A stretch of 64,000 nucleotides of DNA, taken from contig VZSR01002145.1 in the NCBI GenBank assembly GCA_013398615.1, positions 1,792,577-1,856,576 on the forward strand, written 5' to 3'. The notes under the pieces were generated by a model. The model worked only from the letters and a program-made list of their open reading frames with translations, did not search any database and was not told the DNA's origin. A program made the translations under genes and the position numbers. Each line of letters opens with the position of its first letter. The first letter of the stretch is position 1. This DNA is from Brachypodius melanocephalos (lineage: Eukaryota; Chordata; Aves; Passeriformes; Pycnonotidae). Of the stretch, positions 25,026 to 38,394 are shown one piece after another.

Positions 25026-26839
25026 GTAAGGCAGCTCCACACCGATTCCTGCTGCTTTTCAGGCCAATTTCTCCATGACTGTTTAGAGCAACAGCAAACC
25101 CCTGAGTACCAAGGCTCATGAGGGACCTCACCACTGCCAGGCCTGTTTTGTCTACACCCAGCAGTGAGGGACCCTGCCAGGACAACTCTGACCCAATGCC
25201 TCTGCAGTATAGGGGGTTTAATGACAGCTAAATCATGAAAAAAAATGAATGACTGAAATGATAATTACAGATCAGACCCTGCCACCAGCTTACAGTCACA
25301 AACAGCTGACTGGGTATTTGGTGCAAGTGAGGAAGCAGAACCCTCTCATAAGGAGTTATTTCCACTGTGGGAAGGAAAAGGCGTTGGAGTGATGGTTCAT
25401 AATAATGGCTAACATTTCCTATTAACCAAAAATCCCAGACCTCTTCCAAAAAAAAAAATGCACGGCACTTTAAGAAAAACCCAACTAAAGTGACATCCCT
25501 CATGTCGCAGAGGTACAGACAGTATCCAAGAACCAGCAGAATTTTGTTTGAAGAGTGCTTCAAAATCATTTACTGGATCCATTGTACACACTGTGGCCTG
25601 CACCAAATTTAATCACAAAGATACTCTGGATTGGAAAGCCAGGCTGGAGGCTCCCAATGGCAGTGTCTTTGTTCAGATTAAATTAAGCATGTTCTCAAAG
25701 GCACTGAAGCAGGAACCCAGAGATAAGGCTGTGTGTGCTAACCCTGGATTAGATCTGGCAGTAAGTTTTTACTGAAGCCTTATTGGGGAGCACAAGATTA
25801 TAGATGTTGCTGTTATTTAAATGCTATGTCAAAGGTAAATCAAATTAAGATACAGCGAATTTAGACTTGCATTAGATGAATTGAGCTCCTCTCTTGTCAC
25901 AGAGAAGTGCTACGTATGCAAATCGAACTGGGCACGTGTCCTTTGGATTGCTGGAATTTATTAATTATTCGCTAATCAAAAACTAATTCACAAGCACTTA
26001 GCAAATATCTTTAAGTGTCTCTGCATCACTGTCAAGGATCTGAGGCAAGGCAGGTATTTACTGCTGCACAGGAGCTGCGGGAGCCTGGCAGCACAGCGGC
26101 TGGCGGGCTCTGCCAGGGCTGCTGCAGTCCAAGGCTACAGGAACAAGGAAAAATCCACACCCTCAGGCTCCAGCTCAGCCTGCAGCGGGCGTCTGCAAGG
26201 AGAGGGGGTTTGGAGCCACAGGGAAAGGCCTGAACTCAAAAGGGACGAGCCAAACAACAGAGGAACTGCTGCAAACGCTTCTGAAAAGAGCACTGTAAGG
26301 CCTTGGGATTTCCTGATTCACATTCACTAAAACAGAAGCCAAAAATGCAGCTTTGTTGTCGGCCTCTAAATCTGTGCCTCCTTCCCCAATGCCTGTCTTC
26401 CCACCCTGGGATATTGTTTTTTAAGGACTGTTCTTGGTACTGGACAAACACAGGACAACTTTTACCCCTTCCTGCTTCAGACACACTGACAAGAGTATGG
26501 CAGAGCACATCCCAAATATTTGAGAAGAGTAGAAAGTGGGAGAGAGATCAAGATGCAATGAGAGGATTCAGTCAGGTCTGCAGTGGTCAGAGCTAAATGG
26601 TTTCATATCTAATTACAGTGAACTGGTGAATGAGAAAAATACTCCGAATCTGCCAGTGTGTTTCTGATGTTATCGGAGAGAGAGGAAATACGAAGGCTTC
26701 CTCAAAGAACAGCTCAACAATATGCAAATTGAAACTTCTATCACATCCCACATTTTCTAGGAAACAAGTGGCTTAGAGTGGTAGCAGAGGGTGACAGATT
26801 ATATGAACTCAGGAGGAAATAAAAGGAACAGATTCTTAC

Positions 26840-26911
26840 CAGGTCCCTCCTGTTGCTGTCATGTAAGCTGTACTCCCACACTATTGGCAGCATGAACTTT
26901 GTAGTGGAGTA
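26840..26911 (-). other. Exon-like segment, unassigned (minus strand)
   Basis: A 72-nt segment bounded on the minus strand by CCCCTGCAG and GTAAGA. Only one frame is open, giving 24 residues with no leftover bases, including KFMLPIVWEYSLHD. I do not recognise the protein. It could be a real exon of an unannotated transcript, an alternative 5' exon reading towards USP32, or chance. Confidence 0.25.
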
Positions 26912-29900
26912 CTGCAGGGGAAAATGAAAAATATAATTTAAAAAATTTTAAGTGAAATTAAAATCATCCCCCTTGTTGAAGGGACATGTTAATAAAATCA
27001 ATGCTCACCAGGGCTGCAGTGTGGCGCAGCCAGAGGACTCTCAAAGTGAGATGATTGGGATTTTTTCCCTCATCTCCAGTTCGAGGGCACTTGTCTTTTC
27101 ACACCTGCCCTAGAGACCCCCTCTTCCCAGCACTCATGACTTTTTGGAGCAGCTGCCCCTCTCCACCCCCGACACAGCTGCTCCTGCCCCAGCAGCCAGG
27201 CCCTTGCCCTGGCATCATCCCCTGCTGCTTCCCGGCAGCAGCGGACACCTCATCCCCTCCTTTCTCCTGGTGAGTTCCAGGCGGGGCGGGGACACGGGAG
27301 AGAACAGCGCGTCCCTCTGTCCCAGAGGGCTGACAGTACGGTGACAGTACAGCGCGGGGGTGACAGCCACTGCTGCGCAGGCAAGAGCGACAGCCCTGCT
27401 CTGCACACCCACGCGTGCCAAACGCCAGACCTGTACATCAGGTTGTGGCACATACGGGAACGGGGTTTGGACAGCGCTGCCCAGGCTCTGGGAAAGGCAG
27501 CAAGGGAAGTGGGAACATCCCCCAGACCTCATCTGTTTAATTCTGCCACCCCTTTATGAGAGAATTAATGAATGTTTCTGCTGAGCCACTTACCCCGGGA
27601 TGTTTGTGTTCAGGGAGCCCGTGACAGGTTTAAAGCTGCTCAGAAGTGCTGCTCACATTACTGCTCAATCCGTAATTTCAGCTCCAGTTATTAATAGTGG
27701 GATCTCCACAACCCAGGAAAGTGAGGCACGTCACAGGCGTTCACAGCTATTTTAAGGTTTGTGGGTAAGTGGTCCCCCAGTTTTCCTGCAGTTGCCTTTG
27801 AAAGACAGAGAAGAAAACACCATAAGGCACCCTCCACTCTTGATATTCTCCTAAGCAAGGCTTCTGTGCGTGGAAGGGTGGCACGATCACACTTGAGGCC
27901 CACAAAGAACAGTGACAAACTCTTCTTTCCTGGCAGACTTTGCTGCTGCTCCTCCAACCCAGGAGTAACAAGGTGCCACAGCTAATGGCCCTCACAGGGT
28001 AAGTGTAATGCCTTGGATATTTATAAAAATATCACGTCCTTCCCGATTTTCTATCAACCTGTTTGATTATGCCTTATACAGGGAAAGTGTGACAGAATTA
28101 ATCAGACTGCTGGAGTGCACACTAAGGGAACAGATGAGCTTTGGCAAGGCTGTTGTTAGCACTGAAAAACTGTGACAAAAAAGAGGCAGACTGCAATCCA
28201 GACGCATGTCATTCAGAAAATGAGACATGCTATGATTTATCAACGTACCAACAATTGATGGGAATAGAGATCTCCAGTTTCAAAGTGTTGTCTCTGTGTA
28301 GATTAAGAGTAGTATCTGTCACTAGGAAACAATGGCAAAAGAAAGATATTTGATAAAAGCAATTCTGTGCTCTCTTGTAGACAGAAATCACTGTGGCATT
28401 GGAAAGGAGGTAAAGGATTTCTCTGCACTTCCATCCAGGGCAGTTAAAAAACTCCAACGTTGTGACAAGAGGAAGTGCAAGTAATTAATACCAGAAGATC
28501 AAATGAAAGGAGTGGCTTTGCAAGAAGTGACTCACGTTGACTGTGCTCCAGGAAGGCCCAGATTGTGTTGTGGAAGGAGGAGCTTTCCTGACCCCCAGAG
28601 CACAGCGGGCAGGGACTCACCAGGGTGGCACCACGGGGCACCTCCTCCCTGCAAAGAAAGGGCTGCTTTCTTCTCAGCTGAAAGGCTGCTGCTCACAGGG
28701 TCCCCAGCATTGCAGCAGTTTGATTGTTGTGTACAGAGAAAGCAACACCAAAGCATCAAACACGGACCAACTTAGGGAGCATTTTGCCAGCAGCTGATAC
28801 AGTGGGAAGCGCATCTCAAAACAGCAGGGCAGCAAAGCAAAACAAAAGCCATGGAGCCAGGACTGTTGTGTCATTTGGCACATCCTGGCATTTCCCTTAA
28901 TTCTGCTTCAGAACTTGCAAGGGAAGGCCAAAGCTTCTTATTTGCTAATTAAGGTTTCACACGATTCAAACATTGAACAAAGGACATCCCCAAACAGAGA
29001 AACATGCCAGCCTTCATGCCCCTGCCAACAGGCTGATGTCTCAGTTCAGTGCTCTCCCAACACTGAGTGAAAGAGCTCTGGACAATGGCACATCCAAATG
29101 TGCACACACACACATTTTTATGCTGGCATGCACACATTACTTCTGATAGGGTTCCAAAAGTTCCACCTCCGTGTTTTTGTTAAGGACACTCCAGACACCC
29201 TACAGACACGGGTGAAACAGGCATTAAAACAGCAGACCTTCTATTTTATGGTGTCAAATGGCTAATAATAGTAATTAAGGATCTTAAAGTCCTTTATCAA
29301 GAGGCATTATCTAAGGTGGCATCATGCCTGTAATCAGAGTCAATGAAAAACTGTTTGATCAAGCCAAGAAGGCAACTAAAACAGTCCGATGAGTTGCCAT
29401 CTGCTCAAGCCACCCCACTCCCTGAATCCAGCAGTGAGCCACTGCAGGACACTGATAGCCAGGTTGTTTTCCTGTCATTTCAGCTGAACACTCAGTACCT
29501 GTCGAGGTGTTCCAGAGGACTCCCAAACATGACAGATCCCTGCTGGATGTGTAGCTCTGACAGCACTGTGTCTCGCCATTTTTGTGGGTTGATTGTGCCC
29601 ATGCAGCAAGGTAAAGCATTGAGGGTTAATCAGAATTTTGCCATCTATGTTAAGTATTTGCGTGTATATTTATTTTATAAATCATAGGGTTAATCTATTC
29701 ATAAAAGCCTTTGGCACTCACTCAGCCTCTGGGTAAAAGTCCAGCAACTCCTAGAAGAGCTTTTGACCCAGTAATTGTAGTAAAATTTAGGCCTGGAGAA
29801 TGGAGTAGACTCTTGAGCAGATTCTTAGCAATAGAAGACAAGTTCAGGGTAGATGGAGGTTGCCAAATTGTCACAGTTTGAAAAAGAAAATTGGTACATT

Positions 29901-32583
29901 CAAGGAAGGAGCAATTTGAAGTTCTTATGAAGCATTTGGACACCACAATGATGGGTAAGGGTTTCTTCACTCATTTTGCTTTCTCTTATCACTTCCCAGC
30001 TGTTTCTTCCATTTTCAGGTAGTTTCAATTTATCCTTCTATTTTTACCTACACAGTTCACTAACAGCCTTTGAGTTGAGATTCTTCTGGCTTTAGTGATG
30101 AGGTGCCAGCTGTGCATCCCTGCAAACTGGTGCATGCATGACCTTGAAAATTTCTGGGAAGCCAATCAGGAGATGCTTTTAAACAGTTTCCTTTCTCCCA
30201 GAGAGCATCTCTGTTTTTAGCTTTAGATATATATCACATTCTAACATCCAGAGCATTGTGCAGGCATTACCCAGCTAATGCCAGCCCAAACCCCTCCCAG
30301 CCTGTACCCTGTTATTGCCTAAGTAACAGCACCTCCATTGCACTGAAGCCAGCCCAGGGAGTTCTTTCTGCTTCTTTCTCTGCAGGAATATTAAACCAGA
30401 ATGAGAATGAAGAGAGCTGTTAATTTTATGTCACGGCAAGGAAACTGAAGGTCTTCAGATCACACTTTCTCCTCAGTCTTTTAATTGCAAAATTATACTT
30501 CAAGATTTGACACAAGTTTCTCACCTCCCTGTTTTCAAGCTACTAGCAAGCAAAACCAGACAAAAATACTTCTTTTTTTCCTACTCTGCAGAGCCTGTTA
30601 ATTTCAGTTAGGTGAAATATTGCTAATTAGTAGCATATTCTAACAGAACTTGTGATTTTACAGAGAGCTATGTCAAACTAAACCAGATTAAGGGTCAGAA
30701 TGTACCCATCTTTTCATTGTTGTCACTTTGTGATTTATGTACCCCCTCACCATGTGCCCTCCCAGGTTCCTGGAGCCCTTGGCTAGCACTGTTCAGCTGC
30801 TCCACAGTTATTCCTCACACCAGACCCAGCAACGAGACATTCGCAGCACGCTCTTCTCACATTTTCTCTAAACATTAGGTACGATAGCAGAAATAGAAAT
30901 TAGAGATTTAGAAGCAGGAGACACAGGAGTCTGGGTGAAAACAGATGACTAACACAATTTTTGCTAAATAAAAACACAAAAAGGGTAAAAAATATTCCTG
31001 AGCAGACATAATATCTTGCTTTTTATGGATAAGCACTAATCTAGGCCCTGGAACACTCCCACTTCTAGATATGATGCTTAGTAACCTGTTTCTAATTTCA
31101 AATTTAATTTTAATGAAAATAATGGGAATAATCCTTAAATAGGTTAGAATGTGACTGCCTGTAGTCTTCCTTCAGTTCCCACACATTTACCTTTGCCATG
31201 AGACTGAGATAAACACCACAGTGCAGTGTACCATGTCCCTTCCCTGTCATCCCTACAGCCATCCGCAGTGTCTTTCCTTTTGATTAAACTTCACCTTCCA
31301 AGATGCAAATTCATGCCCTGCCTCTGGATAACACCCTGCACAACAGCATCTGAGCATCCAGAGACCCCACTGGGAGCTACACCAGCAATGAATCATCAAA
31401 CCCCATTTTTTGTGCAGGTTAATGTGCTCTAAGTTACTCCTGCCATAAACTATAAACAGCAGAAAATGCACTTCTTTGCATTCCAGCATGTTGTGGGAGA
31501 TCATAAAGGCACTTAATATATTATTTAAGCCATTTAAGCGAGATAGCACAACTGCTGTAATTAGCAACAGTTCTCCAAATCCCCATATGCCAGACAAAGG
31601 CTCACGTTCAGCATTTCCAGGCTGGTAGGAGGGAATCAGAACATCACAGAAATGAAATCCATTCTCTGCTTTTTTATCCTCCTGCCAATCTCAGCAGAGC
31701 CTACGTTTCACTACAGCTACTCCCCTGCATCACCGTACAAGGGACCCAAAGCATAACATAAAGAAGACTGCCCTTTTGGGGGCTTATTTTAACAATAACA
31801 GGCTACTCAAGGCTTTAAGAAAGAGAAATGAAGCCACTTCTCTTGACTGCTCCATTCTGCAGGCCAGAGGGGAACTTCCTTGCTTTTTCCTTTGAATAAA
31901 ACTAAAATTCAACAAAAACCAAAACTTGACTTCCTCTAGAAAACCCATGAGCTGAAGTCAGTGTTAAGTTGGAGTTTAGAAGCAGCAGCCACCCTTTGTG
32001 CAGCCAGGGTCAGGCACAGGGCAGTGTGATGGGAGCACAGGTATGAGAGGAGGGAGGCAGGATGAGCACGCAAAGGGCAGCAGTGACGGCACAGGGATGA
32101 GACCTGAATGCTGCCAGGAGCCTGAACTCCACTACCCTGTGGAACCCCAGGGTACATCCCAGCCCAGAACCTCATCCCACCATGTGCTCCCTGGAATTGC
32201 AGCCAGCTGGACACTCCTGTGCAAAGAACATCGCTGGGGATAAACACCAAAACCTTCTAAAGGAGCAGGGAAAGGAGGTACAGAACTGAGAGCCTCTGCA
32301 ACTGAGAGGGGCTGGGAAATTGGGGGTGCCATGGCTCAAAGAGGGGAGATGCAATCCCCTGCCCCACTCCCCAGGCAGCACCAACTGGGAAATGTGCACC
32401 AGGCTCGTCATTTTCCAGGCTTCTCTGATTCATTGGGGAGAGGAAGTGACCCAGGCTGGTATCACCTACAGAGTTCATATTTCACCATCCGAAAGATTAA
32501 CAAAAGAAGTCAAATTATTTTCAATAGAAAGAGGTACCCAACTTGTTAGAGATTTGATTTCATAAGTAGCGCACTGTAAGTAG

Positions 32584-32628
32584 TATTAATGAGATGTTAA
32601 TGATGGGCTCATTAACATCTCATTAATA
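32584..32628. repeat. Perfect 20-bp inverted repeat, 5-nt loop
   Basis: The left arm at 32584-32603 (TATTAATGAGATGTTAATGA) is the exact reverse complement of the right arm at 32609-32628, separated by TGGGC. The arms carry four TAATGA/ATTAAT-type homeodomain cores. A perfect octamer ATTTGCAT follows at 32640-32647. Confidence 0.9.
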
Positions 32629-33270
32629 ATGCCTGCTTAATTTGCATAAACCTCTAAAAACTTATGAAGCACAATAAAAAGAAAAGCTTTTAACGATCCT
32701 ATTTCTCACAGGCTGCAAGTTGAAGAAGTGTGGAGGAAGCTGATAATGCTCTTTCTGTTCCTGAGGACTTCAAGCAGCTATAAAAGTTACAAGACATTAG
32801 CAAACACCAACAAACAGCTGGCTGAGAAGCTGAAGACAAACACCTACAGAACTGCTGAAGCATAAAATAGTGCAGGAACACCTGAAAATACAACTATTGA
32901 GAAGAAGAACCAGCACCAGAGGTTGGTCACTGGTCCATTTGGGCACTCTGGAAGGTTTCACTGCCTTTGTCTCCCTGTCTGGGAGCACTTAGAACACGCC
33001 TGATTTTGCCAAAGATGGATAAAAGAGATGCAGGTGTGTTTATGGTTTCCCCACACCACTGGTCAGCAACCACACTTGTGTTCAGACCACATTAATTGCA
33101 AAGAAGTGGTTAAATGAGCAACTCCCTACAGGTACCAGAAAGGAGCTCCTCTGGCAGTTCAGATGCCTCTAATGATGCCACACAGAAACAGTAACTGGCC
33201 CAAATTCTATTTCAGATCTCTTCCCCGATGCGAGATTTGTTAACTGAAGCCAGCGGGCACTCAGCTGCAG

Positions 33271-33410
33271 GGAGAAGATCATCTTCATCACCCTTGAGCA
33301 CCAGGAAGGCAATTTCCAGATGGAATTAGCAAAGCCTCCACCCTTACAGTCCGAGCAGTTGCTGAGTATCATTAATCATTCCATCAAATGGAGCATTCAC
33401 CACCCTCCTG
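33271..33410 (+). other. Exon-like segment, unassigned (plus strand)
   Basis: A 140-nt segment between CTCAGCTGCAG and donor GTAAGA. One frame only is open, about 46 codons, containing ITLEHQEGNFQMELAKPPPL. An in-frame stop shortly upstream shows it could only be coding if spliced. The product is not recognised. Confidence 0.22.
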
Positions 33411-36400
33411 GTAAGAACATGTTGCTAGAAAACATTCCTTATTACAATTCCTATTTGGCATTACACTGCAGTACATCTGGCAACAGTGTTTGGGGTTGAT
33501 GTTTAACTAAACCACATGTACAGGCAGTTGGTTTAAGTACAATGCAGAATACCTGTACATTTATCTGTGCTTATCAGCTCTCCTTCCTGTGACCTATCAG
33601 TACATAAATACCACATCAGATGCCTGCATATATTATATACACCAGATTCATCACATTACCTGTGGTAATCATGTTAAATCTGCCCAAAGCAGCAAATAAC
33701 AACCAGCAGCAGACACAGAACATCTTCACAGCTGCTTCCTTTTTGGCTCCATGCCTACTCTGCATTGCAAGAGCTGCTGCACCAGAGGAGTTGGTTAATG
33801 TTTGCACTTGCACAGCTTCTGGAAGATGAAGGCACTCAAATAGAGGAATTAATATTCACAGGAGAGCTGTCAGGGGAAAAGGAAGAGTTTTCCCTAAGGT
33901 GCACTGTTTCAGTACAGTGTGTTTGACTGGCACTTGGGCTCCTTTCCTTCACGGGGAGAAACAGGAGAGGCATAATCTGTTTGTACTCTGATTTTCCCCA
34001 TCCAATTAGAACATCCTCTCAAAGCATTCCTGTTGCAGGTAGGCAGGATAATCTGATAGATTTCCAGAGATGTGGTCTGTCTCCTCCTTCCAGGAGAGGC
34101 TCCCAAGAAGAAAGCAGTGTTGTCTCCCAGAGGAAGGGAAAGGACATAGCCACAGGCTTCTCTCATGCCTGATCTCACAGGAGGGAACCAGGCTGATGGA
34201 CAAGTTCTAAATACAGCAAGAGCCTCAGATGAAGGCTGGCCAGAGAAGTCCATCTGTGCCTCCCACTTGCATATCCCTGGCTTTGGCTGAGCTCCGAGTG
34301 CAGCCGACACTGAAAGGGAGAACAAAGACTTGGATTTGCAAGGGGAGCTCAAGGCTCTCTCAATCCTCTGCAAAGCAAAGTGTACACATGATAAGCCAGG
34401 AGAGCCGTTCCATGCTGCAGTCACATGCCATGTGGAAGCTGTAATCTCACAAGGACACAGATATGGCCACACAAATATGCGTTATGCCTGTGCTAACCAG
34501 CTCCTGTCCCTGAGCTCCTAAACGGCTTTAATCTGGCTGCTAAGGCAGGTGAAAAGTGCTGGAGAAGCTTCATTTCTCCCGGCCCTGATCAGCCAGGAAC
34601 ATGCTACCCTTTGGCACCTTGACTGGAGAGGTGAGGACATAAGCTGGCTTCTCCTTGGTTCAGTCTTTGCAGGTGAGGAGGAGAGGAGCTGCCTGTCACA
34701 GTGGGGACAGGTGACAGGACTGCAGGCAGCAGGCACAACCAGAGGGCGGTTGGGAGCAGGCATTGAGAAACCAGCTGCATTTTCAACACCCGTTTCAACC
34801 AAACCACTTCTAACAGAGCCCTCACAACAACCAGGTTGAGGCAGCACAGCTGCACTCACAGCTATCCCCTCTGCTTCCCTCTGCAGAGCTTATCTTGTGT
34901 AAAGTAACACCTAACACTGTAAAATCCTAGTGAGTTAAACAATTGTAATGTAACTCAGATGGTCCAAGCAAACCTCACTGCAAAGTTTGCAAGAAATTGC
35001 CTTTGCATCCACTCAGCATCTGCCTGTGAAAGGCTCCTGCATCCAGAGCTGACAGCAAAATTCAGACAAGGGGGAGGAAGAAAGCAGACACAGGAGGGAA
35101 AATGCCACAGACATCTTAAGGGCAGGGCTTGTCTTAATGGATTTTTGTCATTATTGAATTCAGCCGTGGGTAAAAGCCAAACCTCCCTAAGACAGCCTGA
35201 GAACAAGGACCTTCCTCTGCTTCAAGACCCACCCATAGGTAATCCCTGCCCTGGGCATTTGGCTCAGCAGGAGCTCAGCAGCGCCGGCTGCACGAGGAAT
35301 CCCTGACCAAGATCACCCAGCTTCTGCCCAGAGCAGCACCAGGCCCTGGGCACAGCCCTCAGAGAGAGGGGCCTTTGTGCAGCCCCGGGGTGACTGCGGG
35401 TGCCAGAGGCGACCTGGCACAGGAGCACAGCTGAGTCACAGCTGCAGCAATTGCACCAATTGTCCCAGGGACACAACAATTGCACTTGTCTGACTGGTCA
35501 GGCCATGACGGCAGCACTGTGCAGTTCTCTTTGTGAAAGCATTTCGCCTGGAAGTAAATTTCCAAAACAAAATCCCTTTAACTCCAGGCTTCTCCCTGGC
35601 AAGGGCAGTTTACTGAGAGATGTCATGCAGAAGAAATCTCACTGCTGTTGGCTTGCAGCATCACCTGTGAAGGAGGTAACCATGAATTCCCATTACACTG
35701 GGATGGGAATTGAGGTCTCAGCTCCAGCCAGCTCCCTAAGGACACCCAAGGTGCAGCCCAAGGTCCCTGTTCCCCATCAGAATAAAAGTTGTGCAAAGGG
35801 TCTGTCAGTGGTTTACACTCCCAAGCCAGACCTGGGGAGCAGAATGAGGAGGAGGATGAAGTTTGTACTCACAATCCACATCTTGCCTTCTGCTCTTTGG
35901 AGAGAGCTTGTCTCCCTCTTCCCAGGATGGACAGGAAGGAACTGCACAATCTGTAAAAGCACATCAAGAACAAGCAAAGGGATAAGTGCCTGGTGAGAAA
36001 ATGGGAAATTTAATCCCCAAAAGGTGTTCCTGCTGTACTGATTTAAGGGGATGACCATACCCTGCAGCACCTATGCCTTGATCCATGTCCCAGGAGAAGC
36101 CTGTTGCTGAGAAATCTGTTTATCAGCAGTACTTTCCCTGCTGCTCAGGGTGGCTGAGTGCTGTTTACAATCTTTGGAGCTGTTTGCTCATCTCATGCTT
36201 TCAGTCATGATTTTCAGATCAATCTGACCCATAGCTTTATCTGATTCTATAGGAATTAAACTTTGAAACTGGCCACAAGTTCAGGTACAGCCTGGGTTTG
36301 CCAGCAGTGATCTATGTGCTTGAGCATCGCCTGTACAAGGGAAGGAAAATGCATCAAGTTCCCTGAGAGCACAAACTCCAAAGGGTTAACTCAGAGCCAA

Positions 36401-38333
36401 CCATAAACATATCTCTGAGCAAAGGCTGGGTGCACCAGGAAGTTCAAAGATCCACAAGAAACATGGACTTTAGGGAGTCTATTAAAAAATAATTAGAATC
36501 AGATCCACAAAAAAAAAAAAAAGTGTCGACTGAGAAATTGTTTAGAGGAAATCAGAAAACAGAGACAACTTTGTTGGGTTACTGGGACATTTGCCTGCTT
36601 CACATTTAGAAGGGAGCTGTGGTCATTTGATAGCTGGCAGTGATAAGGCCACAAATAAATGTGAGGCCACAGGTAAGCAGCTCTCTCCTCCAATTAGAGA
36701 GAAAGGGGAAGCCAGCCAGCTTTTGTTTTTAGTCCGTGGAGAAACAAAACCATTTATTTCTTTTTAAAGCTCCAAGAAGATATTCCACCCAGCAGGGAAT
36801 CAAACCTACTGTAAAGAAAAGCCCAAATCCGAATTCCTGCTGGTAGCAGAGACACCCAAGAGTACCAGAGAGGCATTAAAAAAGCAACTGGCAGCCCAGG
36901 GAGGCAGGTGGTGACAGGTGCTGCTGCTCCCTGAACCTTGTGAGGGCTGCAGAGAGGAAATTCAGCTCCATTTCCAGCACAGCCCTTCCTGCAGGCCTGG
37001 GACACAACCTCAGCTAAGGACAAACCCCACTGCTCCCTCACACAAGTATTAAAAAGCAAAAAAATCCCCCAAACACCCTCCCATCCTTTTGCTCCCCTAA
37101 AAAGTCGCCAGCCAACCACAGAGCTCCACATCTTCCCGTAGGAGGAGGGCAGAAAGGCCGAGGCAGGTGCTGGGTGCAGGGTGAACCGCGCCGGGAGCCC
37201 TGGGGATGCTGTGCTGGGGCCGGGAAAGGCCAGCAGGAGAAGTGACAAACCCCGCCGTTATATAACGGGTGACAAATGCCTTTTGTTATGCAAGACAAGT
37301 GGGAGAAAAAAAAAAAAATCAGCATTTTGCGACTCCCTGCTCAAGCACAAACAGCAGGCTGAGGCTCGGGGGGCACCGGCACACTCTAAGCAGCAGAAAT
37401 AGATGCCTTGGAAATGCCTCCTAATTCGGATGAGTCAACAGAAAAATACAGAATCAATATTTAATTTTCAGGGATTGAGGTTGTCAGCACGGTAATTTGA
37501 TAATTTTGGGGGTTTTGTTAAGGAAAGAGGCCAGTGGGAAGCCATCCACCAGCCTTGCTCATCAGTCATCTAAAATGAGAGATCTACCTCGCCTTTGCTC
37601 AGCTCTTGGGGTTCTAGGCTTTTCTTAATTAAAAACTTAAATTTGCATTGATATAGTTTCATAATAAAACTAATGAGGCAAAAAGCCACACACATCTGAA
37701 TTTAAGCACTGGTCCCAACTCTGTTTTTCCACTCGGTGAAAATCCAAATTTCAATTCTCAGCTTCGAGCTGGAACAGAGAATCCTCTGCCCTCTCCTGGC
37801 TTCTGTACGTGGCTAAAAGCTGCAGAAATCAGCCTCACGTCTCGCTCGGAGAAAGAAATCAGACTCCTGGGCTCGCCGAGACCCTGAAAGCGTTTGCTTA
37901 AAAAAATTCAAAATCCAAGCAGCGTGACCTCTGGCATCAGGAAGGTTCTTTTTCCCCGGGAATTGCCCAAGGGATGCGCAGCTCCCCGTCCCACCCTGCT
38001 CAGCGCAGGGAGCCAGCGCCACACGGCGACAGTGACATCCAGTGGCAGCGCACGGCCACCCGCATCCCCCCGCAGAGGCCGGGAAAAGCCGCTTCCCTGG
38101 GCAGGAATTGCTGCTGTCACCCCACAGGGCCGAGGTGAAGCAAGAGTTATTGCATGAGTCAACCTGTGGTGCTCGTTCACACAAACACCTCTAAAAGTGG
38201 GGTTATGTTCCTTTTTTTGTTGTTTAAGCAATTCTGCTGTCCTTCAGAAAACCCCGAGTCAGTTCCAGAACTCACAGGAAAGACTCTGAAGCAACTGGAA
38301 ATCAATTGTACCTTCAGGAACAGCCAGGTCAGG

Positions 38334-38394
38334 GAGACTGTCACCTCCAACACCTGCAAGGCCAAGAGACTGTCACCTCCAACACCTGCAAGGT
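38334..38394. repeat. 32-bp tandem duplication
   Basis: Two near-identical copies beginning GAGACTGTCACCTCCAACAC at 38334 and 38366, spacing 32 bp. A third, looser relative (CACCTGCAAGCCCAAAGG) is seen near 38821. Confidence 0.8.

Noticed and set aside
25916..26729. Two ATGCAAAT octamers in the intergenic interval
   Set aside because: The same octamer also appears near 1.42, 32.64 and 44.57 kb; the frequency is unremarkable for AT-rich DNA.
27133..27270. Pro/Ala-rich segment between CTCTTCCCAG and GTGAGT on the plus strand
   Set aside because: Good splice sites, but low-complexity composition with two frames open; no way to favour coding over chance.
28619..28650. 28-nt minus-strand microexon between TTTCTTTGCAG and GTGAGT
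   Set aside because: Too short to carry information; such site pairs are expected by chance in this much sequence.
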